A DNA stretch of 6,444 bases. Source: Candidatus Delongbacteria bacterium. GTDB lineage: Bacteria; UBA4055. A model generated the notes under the pieces. The model did no database searches. It was not told where the DNA came from and saw only the letters and a program-made list of their open reading frames with translations. Every line of letters starts with the position of its first letter. The stretch's first letter is position 1. A program made the position numbers and the translations under genes. The stretch covers positions 1 through 6,444 of the forward strand of contig WTAK01000452.1 of assembly GCA_013139625.1 (NCBI GenBank), read 5' to 3'. Of the stretch, positions 1 to 6,278 are shown one piece after another.

Positions 1-1
1 T

Positions 2-1117
2 ATATATATTTTTTATATACATAAATTCATTAAAGGATTAGCGAAATTACCTAATGAACAAATATTCAGTGTTGCTGATTCTCAATTACCATCAGTAACG
101 ATCATTGTGCCAGCTCGTAACGAGGAAGACTATATTGAAAGAACAATGATCTCTCTGCTTTATCAAGATTATCCTAACGATAAATTTCATATTATTGCAA
201 TTGATGATAGGTCCAAAGATCGTACGGGTGAAATACTTGATTCTTTGAAAGTAAATTCCACCAATGTTGATGTTATTCATATTACTGAAGTTGCTTTGAA
301 TGTATCTCCCAAGAAGAACGCAATTCTAACTGCAGTGAAAGAATGTAAGACCGATTATGTTATCACCACAGACGGAGACTGTCTACATCACAAATTATGG
401 CTAAGATCGATGGTAAATCCAATCATTGGATCAACTGATGATAATATCGGCATTGTAGCCGGAATGACTATTTTTGTAAAAGAAAAATATTCTTCAGCCT
501 GGGAAAAAACATGGCAATCAATGCAAAATATTGACTATATCTCACATTCATTACTCGCAGCGGGAGCAATTGGCTGTGGTAAAGGATTCACGGCTAATGG
601 AAGCAATTTATTAGTAAAAAAAGAATTATACAATGATGCTTCGGGAGTTAAATCAAATGTAATATCCGGAGATGATTTCTTTATCATTCAGCAAGCTGAA
701 AAATCTGGGTATCAGATAAGATTTGCGCTTAACGATGAATCTGTAGTTCATAGCTATCCTGTTGATACTATTGAGGGTCTTGTTGATCAGAGAGCCAGAT
801 GGGCTTCAAAAACAACCAGCTCTTCAAGATTTGTATTAGCATTTGCATTGAATACATTCATCTTCTATATCGGTCTGACAATACTATTTATCTTAGCAAT
901 AATAAATCAGGTGCCTTTTAAGGTATTCTTATCTTTATTAGCATTGAAGATAATCCCTGAGACAATATTCTTATCATACGGATTTGGCAGGATGGGATTT
1001 GAACTTAAAAATAGATACTATATACTTTTACAGATTTTTCATATACCTTTCAACTTGTTTGCAGCACTAAAAGGCAAATTTCTCGGGTTCAAATGGAAGG
1101 GAATCAATTATAAATAG
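2..1117 (+). CDS. Membrane-associated family 2 glycosyltransferase, 5' end missing
   Basis: The reading frame is open to the left edge of the window, so the true start is upstream; 371 codons are visible. The first visible residues (IYIFYIHKFIKG) look like the end of a membrane helix, followed by the first strand of a GT-A fold (SVTIIVPARNEED). A GTG at 107 falls inside that strand and cannot be the start. Other GT2 marks are a DDRSKDRT motif (codons from 203), the metal-binding DGD (371-379), GDD as the likely acceptor/base motif (668-676) and QRARW (788-802), the Q/RxxRW signature of processive-type enzymes. Hydrophobic segments follow at about 830-905, 930-985 and 1015-1070, and the protein ends in a basic tail. 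It probably transfers a sugar from a nucleotide-sugar at the inner membrane, for a polysaccharide or glycolipid. Donor and acceptor cannot be read from the sequence. The gene der follows after 32 bp, probably in the same transcript. The family call is strong and the substrate is unknown. Confidence 0.9.
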   Translation: MYIFYIHKFIKGLAKLPNEQIFSVADSQLPSVTIIVPARNEEDYIERTMISLLYQDYPNDKFHIIAIDDRSKDRTGEILDSLKVNSTNVDVIHITEVALNVSPKKNAILTAVKECKTDYVITTDGDCLHHKLWLRSMVNPIIGSTDDNIGIVAGMTIFVKEKYSSAWEKTWQSMQNIDYISHSLLAAGAIGCGKGFTANGSNLLVKKELYNDASGVKSNVISGDDFFIIQQAEKSGYQIRFALNDESVVHSYPVDTIEGLVDQRARWASKTTSSSRFVLAFALNTFIFYIGLTILFILAIINQVPFKVFLSLLALKIIPETIFLSYGFGRMGFELKNRYYILLQIFHIPFNLFAALKGKFLGFKWKGINYK

Positions 1118-1138
1118 CATGATAAAGTAAATTAACAA

Positions 1139-1144
1139 TTAGGA
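1139..1144 (+). promoter_or_regulatory. Ribosome binding site of der
   Basis: TTAGGA lies 5 bases before the ATG at 1150 and 11 bases before a second in-frame ATG at 1156. The spacing favours 1150. However, many Der proteins begin MSNVVAIVG-like, which corresponds to the second ATG, so a start two codons later cannot be excluded. Confidence 0.6.
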
Positions 1145-1149
1145 ATAAC

Positions 1150-2475
1150 ATGGCAATGAGCAACGTAGTGGCGATCGTAGGTAGACCAAATATCGGCAAA
1201 TCAACTCTTTTCAATAGGCTTACTAAAACGAGAGAAGCGATCGTTGATAACACATATGGTGTTACCAGAGATAGAAAATATGGTCCCGTTGAATGGGATG
1301 GAAGAACATTTTCTCTAATAGATACAGGTGGATTTGTACCTGATACTAAAGAATTTTTTGAAAGCATGATCAATACACAAATTGAAATTGCATTGGATGA
1401 AGCTGAGCACATAATTTTTTTATTAGACGTTGAAACTGGCATTTCGGCTATAGATCAAGAAATTGCAAATAAGCTAAAAAAATCCGGTAAAAGAGTGACT
1501 CTCGCAGTGAATAAAGTTGATAATAGTGCTAGAGAAAATGATGTTGTTGAATTTTATAACCTTGGCTTAGGTGACCCTATTGGTATCTCCGCATTGGGCG
1601 GTAGGAATGTTGGGAATATGTTGGATACAGTTACCGATCACATAACTCCGGATAGTGAGATCGTAGAGGTAGAAGATAATAGATTAAAGATCGCTATTAT
1701 TGGAAAGCCTAATGTTGGTAAATCATCACTTGTGAATGCTTATCTTAAACAAGACAAGATGATCGTTTCTAATGTCCCCGGAACAACAAGGGACTCTGTT
1801 GACTCAGTTCTTAATTACAAGAATCAGGAAATTCTTCTAATTGATACTGCAGGATTGAGAAAGAAGAAAAAGATCAGAGAAAATATTGAATTTTATTCGC
1901 TGGTTAGAACATTAAAAGCTATCGAAAGAACTGATATTGTTATATTAATGATCGATGCACTTGATGGCTTGACAAAACAAGATATTGATATTCTTCTGGA
2001 AGCAAAAAAACAACAAAACGGAATTATTCTTGCAGTTAATAAATGGGATCTGGTAGAAGACAAATCAACTAATAGTGCCAGAGATTACGAGGATGCACTA
2101 AGAAGAGAATTGGATTGGATACCTTATATAGCTGTTAAATTTATTTCTGTTCTAAACAAGCAAAGATTATTAAAATTACTTGATCTTTCCTATGAAATAA
2201 AAGACAGAAAGCACCTTAGAATTTCTACATCTAAATTAAACGATTATATCTCAAAAGTAATAAGAAAAACTACACCACCTACTTCGGGAAATATAATAAT
2301 TAAGATAAAATATGTAACCCAACCGGCTGTTGATCCTCCTGTATTCTCCTTTTTCCTTAACGAACCGGATCATTTGAAAGATAACTATAAGAGATTCCTT
2401 GAACGAAAGATCCGTGAAGAATATGGCTTCGATGGCGTTCCGATAATAATGAAGTTCTTGAAAACAGGAAATTAA
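1150..2475 (+). CDS. der: Ribosome-assembly GTPase Der (EngA), two tandem G domains
   Basis: Der is an essential GTPase for maturation of the 50S ribosomal subunit, and it acts in the cytoplasm. At 441 residues it has the usual length and architecture. G domain 1 has the P-loop GRPNIGKST (11-19), G2 threonine in GVTRDR (37-42), DTGG (58-61), NKVD (121-124) and a G5-like ISALGGR (146-152). An acidic linker around 168-177 leads to G domain 2, with GKPNVGKSS (185-193), PGTTRDS (210-216), DTAG (232-235) and NKWD (297-300). The C-terminal KH-like domain covers about 355-441 and ends in a well conserved YGFDGVPI stretch. One oddity is that the second G5 motif reads FISVLNKQR (331-339), where the family usually has FISA. 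All nucleotide-binding motifs are otherwise intact, so the protein should be functional. It sits between a glycosyltransferase and a response regulator, with short gaps on both sides that suggest co-transcription. Confidence 0.97.
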   Translation: MAMSNVVAIVGRPNIGKSTLFNRLTKTREAIVDNTYGVTRDRKYGPVEWDGRTFSLIDTGGFVPDTKEFFESMINTQIEIALDEAEHIIFLLDVETGISAIDQEIANKLKKSGKRVTLAVNKVDNSARENDVVEFYNLGLGDPIGISALGGRNVGNMLDTVTDHITPDSEIVEVEDNRLKIAIIGKPNVGKSSLVNAYLKQDKMIVSNVPGTTRDSVDSVLNYKNQEILLIDTAGLRKKKKIRENIEFYSLVRTLKAIERTDIVILMIDALDGLTKQDIDILLEAKKQQNGIILAVNKWDLVEDKSTNSARDYEDALRRELDWIPYIAVKFISVLNKQRLLKLLDLSYEIKDRKHLRISTSKLNDYISKVIRKTTPPTSGNIIIKIKYVTQPAVDPPVFSFFLNEPDHLKDNYKRFLERKIREEYGFDGVPIIMKFLKTGN

Positions 2476-2500
2476 TATTCTACACATCTTTAATTATATT

Positions 2501-2505
2501 AGAGG
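2501..2505 (+). promoter_or_regulatory. Ribosome binding site of the response regulator gene
   Basis: AGAGG lies 6 bases before the ATG at 2512. It supports that start, which gives a normal N-terminus eight residues before the first strand of the receiver domain. Confidence 0.6.
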
Positions 2506-2511
2506 TATGTT

Positions 2512-3216
2512 ATGAGCAATATTGAAAAAAAAGACATAACCATAATGGTAGTTGATGACGAATCCATCAATTTGCAAATAGTTGATGGTATGCTAAAGTT
2601 GGAAAACTATAATTCAATACTTATAACCGATTCCTCCGAAGTTTTAAGTAAGGCGGAATCTAAGCAACCGGATATCATTCTACTTGATGTTAACATGCCT
2701 GTAAAGGATGGATTTGTTATCTGCAAAGAACTTAAAAGTAACCCTGAAACTAAGAATATCCCGGTTCTTTTCTTATCTGGAAGATCTACTACTGATTCTA
2801 TCATTGAAGGATTGAAGATCGGCGGTGTTGATTATATTACTAAGCCATTTAATGCTCCTGAGCTTTTGGCACGGGTTAATACACACCTTAAGTTAAAGTT
2901 CACAACTGACAAGCTAATTGAAATGGAAAATTTAAAAGCTTTGCATGCAGCTATGGTGACTCAAAATCATAATTTAAATCAATTAACTACATCTGTATTA
3001 GGGCAAATTGAGATCGGTAGGATATTGATAAAGAAATATGGTGAAGATTGTGGAAATGATCTTGGGGATTGTTTTAACTCAATGGAAAAAGCTAGTATTG
3101 AAATGAACAAGATCATTCAAAAATTTAAGAATATACAAACGATCGAATACAAGAAATATTCAAATCACACCGATATGCTTGATCTTGACAAGTCTTCTAT
3201 GCCTGAGGAAGAATAA
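2512..3216 (+). CDS. Response regulator with receiver domain and degenerate histidine-kinase-like dimerisation domain
   Basis: This 234-residue cytoplasmic protein has a complete receiver domain at about 8-128. Visible marks are the acidic pair D15-D16, phosphoacceptor D59 in LLDVNMP, switch serine S89 in LSGRS, and K111-P112 in YITKPF. There is no DNA-binding, GGDEF, EAL or HD-GYP output domain. Residues 129-210 appear to be two long helices. The first contains QNHNLNQLTTSVLGQIE (151-167), which lines up without gaps with the histidine-kinase H-box (SHELRTPLTSI type): H153 matches the phosphorylated histidine, but the acidic residue after it is N154. The second helix (about 177-202) resembles the second helix of a DHp hairpin. 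No ATP-binding domain follows, and the protein ends in an acidic tail. It could be a dimeric regulator, a phosphotransfer protein or a phosphatase-like partner; this is inference. No cognate kinase is in the window. The next gene overlaps its stop codon by one base. Confidence 0.85.
   Translation: MSNIEKKDITIMVVDDESINLQIVDGMLKLENYNSILITDSSEVLSKAESKQPDIILLDVNMPVKDGFVICKELKSNPETKNIPVLFLSGRSTTDSIIEGLKIGGVDYITKPFNAPELLARVNTHLKLKFTTDKLIEMENLKALHAAMVTQNHNLNQLTTSVLGQIEIGRILIKKYGEDCGNDLGDCFNSMEKASIEMNKIIQKFKNIQTIEYKKYSNHTDMLDLDKSSMPEEE
3205..3210 (+). promoter_or_regulatory. Ribosome binding site of the nucleotidyltransferase gene, inside the upstream gene
   Basis: GAGGAA lies in the last codons of the response regulator gene, 5 bases before the ATG at 3216. 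Stop and start overlap as TAATG. This decides the start at 3216 and suggests translational coupling of the two genes. Confidence 0.65.
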
Positions 3217-3935
3217 TGCAGGGAATGATCTTAGCGGCAGGGTTTGGCACCAGGTTAGCTCCATATACAGACAACTGCCCCAAAGCTTTAGTACCTTTAA
3301 ATGGCAGACCACTTTTAGGTTATATTATTGATAAATATATAACTTCCGGTATAACGGAAATTGTAATAAATGCACATTATTTATCCGAGCAAATTATTGA
3401 TTTTGTTGAAAATAATAATTTCAATGCTAATATCAAGATCGTTGTCGAAAAGGACATCTTAGGTACCGGTGGTGGGATATTTAATATGCTGGAATATTTC
3501 ACTGATGAGGATTTCTTTGTTTATAATACTGATGTGATCAGTGATATTGATCTTCCAAGCCTAATGAAATATCATAAACAAAATAATCCTTTGGTAACAA
3601 TGGTTATGCAGGATAGAGAAACATTCAATCAGGTTATTATCGATAAAAATAAAAATTTCTGCGGATTAAAGTACATTAAGGCAAATAAAGAGATCCTTGC
3701 AAAACAGCCGATTGAACCATTTAGACTTCTTGCTTTTTGTGGAATCCATGTGATAAATAAAAGCATCTTAAAATACAAAAGTACTGACAATGAGTTCTCC
3801 ATCATCAGTACTTATTTGGATGCTGTTAAAAGCAGTGAAAACATTTTATCTTATCAGCCCGATATCTATTGGGAAGATGTCGGAACTATCGAAAAACTTA
3901 AAAAAGCGGAAATATTTATCTCATCCCATCGATAA
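3216..3935 (+). CDS. Sugar-1-phosphate nucleotidyltransferase (NTP_transferase family)
   Basis: Enzymes of this family join a sugar-1-phosphate to an NTP, giving a nucleotide-sugar and pyrophosphate. The 239-residue protein shows the N-terminal signature LAAGFGTRLAPYT...PKALVP (6-27), which binds the nucleotide and contains K23. It also has NAHYLSEQI (52-60), an E78...LGTGGGI segment (82-88) for base/sugar contacts, a metal-ligand aspartate D106 in YNTDV, and a second one, D221, in WEDVGT. The length is that of short single-domain members such as MurNAc-1-phosphate uridylyltransferase MurU or short mannose-1-phosphate guanylyltransferase-like enzymes. There is no C-terminal left-handed beta-helix, so a GlmU- or GlgC-type enzyme is unlikely. 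The substrate cannot be decided, and no sugar kinase lies beside it. It shares the transcript with a glycosyltransferase and so may supply an activated sugar for the envelope; this is inference. Its 3' end overlaps the convergent thioredoxin gene by 20 bp. Confidence 0.88.
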   Translation: MQGMILAAGFGTRLAPYTDNCPKALVPLNGRPLLGYIIDKYITSGITEIVINAHYLSEQIIDFVENNNFNANIKIVVEKDILGTGGGIFNMLEYFTDEDFFVYNTDVISDIDLPSLMKYHKQNNPLVTMVMQDRETFNQVIIDKNKNFCGLKYIKANKEILAKQPIEPFRLLAFCGIHVINKSILKYKSTDNEFSIISTYLDAVKSSENILSYQPDIYWEDVGTIEKLKKAEIFISSHR

Positions 3936-4236
3936 CACCAATGATCTTAGCTTTTGGAACTAATCCAATGATCATATCCATTACTTTTCCATCTTTGAAA
4001 AATAATGTAGAAGGAACTGAAAGTATCCCATACTCAGCAGCTATCGGACCATCAGTATCAATGTCTACATGAGTTACTTTAATATCATCATTTTCATCAG
4101 CGATCTCATCAATTATCGGATCTAATTTTTTACATGGTCCACACCAAGCAGCACCAAATTTTACAATAGTCAGTTTTGATTCTTTTATTACTTCTTCATC
4201 AAAATTTTTCTGATTTACATGTATGACATTTGCCAT
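3916..4236 (-). CDS. Thioredoxin with WCGPC active site
   Basis: This is a 106-residue single-domain thioredoxin without a signal peptide, so it is cytoplasmic. The active site is W31-C32-G33-P34-C35, the cis-proline is P75 in SVPST, and the glycine and hydrophobic pattern of the fold is complete (FFKDGK at 79-84). It reduces protein disulfides using electrons from thioredoxin reductase. The start at 4236 is supported by GGAG (plus-strand 4243-4246) 6 bases upstream. The gene lies 19 bp downstream of dsbD on the same strand, so this thioredoxin may be the dedicated electron donor of DsbD. One oddity is the segment VKFGAAWCGPC: it has K26 where E. coli TrxA and most thioredoxins have a buried aspartate, and G28 where E. 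coli has tryptophan. This could change the active-site cysteine pKa and the redox potential. The family call is certain, and the partnership with DsbD is inferred from gene order. Confidence 0.95.
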   Translation of the reverse strand: MANVIHVNQKNFDEEVIKESKLTIVKFGAAWCGPCKKLDPIIDEIADENDDIKVTHVDIDTDGPIAAEYGILSVPSTLFFKDGKVMDMIIGLVPKAKIIGVIDGMR

Positions 4237-4242
4237 TTTATA

Positions 4243-4246
4243 CTCC
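4243..4246 (-). promoter_or_regulatory. Ribosome binding site of the thioredoxin gene
   Basis: On the minus strand GGAG stands 6 bases before the ATG. It lies in the 19-bp gap after the dsbD stop codon, so the downstream gene has its own translation signal within an operon. Confidence 0.6.
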
Positions 4247-4255
4247 GTTTATCTT

Positions 4256-6157
4256 TTATTTATTTTCTTTAACAATACTTTTCATTTTTTTTAGCATTCT
4301 TTCACCTTCTACCAACCCTTGTATTTTCTTTACAACTTCCCCATTTTCATCTATGAAAAGTATCAATGGAATGTTTGTTGCACCGTATTCTTTATACTGA
4401 TTGATATACTTCTTGGAAAATTCACTATTTTTTTTAGTAAAGTCAAGTTTTACCGGAATAAAATTTTCTTCAGAAAATTCAACAACTTCGGGATAATTCC
4501 ATGTTACCTTATCTAATTCCAAACAATTTCCACACCATTCAGCCCAGAGATCAACCATGACAAGTTTATCCGTTCCTTTTATGCTTTTGATCGCATCTTC
4601 AACTATCATCATGTCGCTATTAGATTTATTAAAAGGTATATGAACTTCACCGATTTGCTGTTCTTGTGATATCATATTTCCACCAAATGGCAGGTCTGTA
4701 TAGTGAGCTAATGTCTTCAGAGTAAATACAATGCTTACAACTAATAAGAATATGCTTATTGCCTTTCCAAGCAACTTGAAAAATCCTGAATGAGGTTCAA
4801 ATTTATTAAATGCACCCATGAAAGTTGCAAGTAATAGAGTTAATATTGCTATAAGTAGAGATACAATGTGATTAGGTAACATAATATGAACAAAGAACAG
4901 AGCTGCACCGATCATCACAACACCGAAGAACTTTTTAATATTTACCATCCATGCACCTGCTTGAGGTAACGCATTTATCGCACCCGAGAAAGTTCCGATG
5001 ATCAAGAAAAGAATACCAAGGCCAAAGGCAAAAGTTACAAATAGTAACCATCCGTACAACATATCACCTGCTGCTGCAACATGCATAAGAAGAACTGCCA
5101 ACACCGGGCCGACACATGGAGCTGCTACAACACCACTTACCATTCCTATTATAACTGCACCGAGAATACCTTTACTCTCTTTACCTTTTTTCATAAACTT
5201 AGTTTGTTGCTCTGAAGAAATTATATTCATATCCCAAAGTCCGAACATACTTAATGCCAAAACTACGAAAACAACTGCTATCCCGGCACGAACTATTGGA
5301 TTTGCGGCAAGGTCTCCCACGCCGAAAATACCTCCCAAGAACGAGGCAAGTAATCCTACAATAGAGTATGTTATTGCTAATCCTACAACAAAAAATAATG
5401 ATAAAAAGAATCCTGAACTTTTCTTAGATCCAGATTTTGCTCCCATATAGCTGATTACTACAGGAATTATAGGATAAACGCATGGTGTCATACTATCTAA
5501 GATACCGCCTAGAAATGCTATCAGGAATACCAACAGAGTCCAAGTTTGACTACCTTCAAGTATGCCTGCAAGCCTTTCCTCAATGCTCATCTCATCATCA
5601 CCACCAAACAAAGCACCGAAAACACCAACTTCAGGGTTGTTTTGTTCTATTATTTCTCCGGTTTCTTCTTTGTGATCTATTTGTTCTATTCCTTTGAAAA
5701 TATCAGGAGCTATCAGTGAAAAATCGATTTTTAATTCTTTATCAACAGGCATGTAACATGATTCATCACCTAGTTCCGAACATATCTGATATCCAAAGTT
5801 TACAATATTCTCAGATTCAGTCACTTTGAAAGTACCATCTAATAAAATATCAACTTTACCTTTGTAAACAGGAACATCATGATGCTTTACTTTCTCAGTT
5901 ACTACCTTATGGGTAAGTTTGTAGTCAGGTGCACTCTCAGTATCAACATAAAATAGATCACTATCCGTGATATGAAAATCGTTAGGTACTTCAAGTGATA
6001 ATAATACTTTGAATTGATCACCATCATTTAGGTCTGCCTTATCTACAAAATGAGTGATCTTAATATCCGTTTCCGGATCAAACTCATTGGCAGGAAAAGC
6101 AATAGCAGAAATTGACATAAGAAACAAAGCAGTTAAAATTCTCATCATATTTTTCAT
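4256..6157 (-). CDS. dsbD: Thiol:disulfide interchange protein DsbD (full length, three domains)
   Basis: DsbD carries electrons from cytoplasmic thioredoxin across the inner membrane to periplasmic disulfide isomerases, cytochrome-c maturation proteins and similar partners. The 633-residue protein has all three parts. A signal peptide (about 1-20, likely cut after A18-I19-A20) is followed by an N-terminal immunoglobulin-like domain (about 26-150) with cysteines C126 and C134. After an acidic linker (about 155-203) comes a membrane domain of eight helices, roughly 206-482, with the functional cysteines C226 in TPCVYPIIP and C348 in AAPCVGP. The C-terminal periplasmic thioredoxin-like domain (about 510-633) has W541-C542-G-N-C545 and cis-proline P597. 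All six cysteines of the relay are therefore present. The start at 6157 is supported by AAAGGG about 5 bases upstream and by the good signal peptide. A thioredoxin gene follows after 19 bp, and the pair forms an operon. E. coli DsbD has six residues between its N-terminal cysteine positions and CVAC at the C-terminus; here the spacing is eight and the motif CGNC. Confidence 0.95.
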   Translation of the reverse strand: MKNMMRILTALFLMSISAIAFPANEFDPETDIKITHFVDKADLNDGDQFKVLLSLEVPNDFHITDSDLFYVDTESAPDYKLTHKVVTEKVKHHDVPVYKGKVDILLDGTFKVTESENIVNFGYQICSELGDESCYMPVDKELKIDFSLIAPDIFKGIEQIDHKEETGEIIEQNNPEVGVFGALFGGDDEMSIEERLAGILEGSQTWTLLVFLIAFLGGILDSMTPCVYPIIPVVISYMGAKSGSKKSSGFFLSLFFVVGLAITYSIVGLLASFLGGIFGVGDLAANPIVRAGIAVVFVVLALSMFGLWDMNIISSEQQTKFMKKGKESKGILGAVIIGMVSGVVAAPCVGPVLAVLLMHVAAAGDMLYGWLLFVTFAFGLGILFLIIGTFSGAINALPQAGAWMVNIKKFFGVVMIGAALFFVHIMLPNHIVSLLIAILTLLLATFMGAFNKFEPHSGFFKLLGKAISIFLLVVSIVFTLKTLAHYTDLPFGGNMISQEQQIGEVHIPFNKSNSDMMIVEDAIKSIKGTDKLVMVDLWAEWCGNCLELDKVTWNYPEVVEFSEENFIPVKLDFTKKNSEFSKKYINQYKEYGATNIPLILFIDENGEVVKKIQGLVEGERMLKKMKSIVKENK

Positions 6158-6162
6158 AATAG

Positions 6163-6168
6163 CCCTTT
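6163..6168 (-). promoter_or_regulatory. Ribosome binding site of dsbD
   Basis: On the minus strand AAAGGG stands 5 bases before the ATG at 6157. It supports that start codon, which gives a complete signal peptide. Confidence 0.55.
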
Positions 6169-6201
6169 TATTTTATCATATACTTTCATTATTCAACTCA
6201 C

Positions 6202-6230
6202 AATATATAGCATTGTTCGTAACTACACAA
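6202..6230 (-). promoter_or_regulatory. Candidate promoter of the dsbD-thioredoxin operon
   Basis: On the minus strand TTGTGT (6230-6225) and TATATT (6207-6202) are separated by 17 bases, resembling sigma-70 -35 and -10 boxes. A TGC just before TATATAT could also act as an extended -10. Transcription would begin near 6195, leaving a leader of about 40 bases. The position directly after the terminator of the upstream gene supports a promoter here. The boxes are weak, AT-rich sequence gives such matches by chance, and some phyla use other consensus sequences. Confidence 0.35.
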
Positions 6231-6231
6231 G

Positions 6232-6261
6232 AAAAAAAAAGCCCCAAGTATATTTGGGGCT
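6232..6261 (-). terminator. Rho-independent terminator after the SPOR-domain gene
   Basis: An inverted repeat pairs AGCCCCAA (6240-6247) with TTGGGGCT (6254-6261) around a 6-base loop. Read on the minus strand it is followed by nine T (A run at 6232-6240). The T run is on one side only, so it stops transcription coming from the right, 17 bases after the SPOR gene's stop codon. It insulates that gene from the dsbD operon. Confidence 0.9.
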
Positions 6262-6278
6262 AAATAATTAACATTTTA

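Noticed and set aside
1104..1442. Open frame of 112 codons on the minus strand over the start of der.
   Set aside because: It is antisense to a strongly conserved gene, resembles no family I know, and has no convincing ribosome binding site.
3880..3916. T-rich stretch on the minus strand after the thioredoxin stop as a possible terminator.
   Set aside because: There is no GC-rich stem before it, and the T runs are the complement of lysine codons in the nucleotidyltransferase.
3938..3973. Direct repeat CCAATGATC at 3938-3946 and 3965-3973.
   Set aside because: Both copies are the complement of codons for I-I-G in the thioredoxin C-terminus, so coding explains them.
4998..5450. Open frame of 150 codons on the plus strand inside dsbD.
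   Set aside because: It is the complement of the DsbD membrane domain. The T/P/A/N-rich product is the expected shadow of hydrophobic codons.
6240..6261. The hairpin as a bidirectional terminator.
   Set aside because: There is no T run on the plus-strand side and no plus-strand gene ends nearby.
6054..6263. Open frame of 69 codons on the plus strand across the dsbD start.
   Set aside because: It runs through the dsbD signal peptide region, the likely promoter and the terminator hairpin. Its hydrophobic look comes from the complement of the signal peptide.
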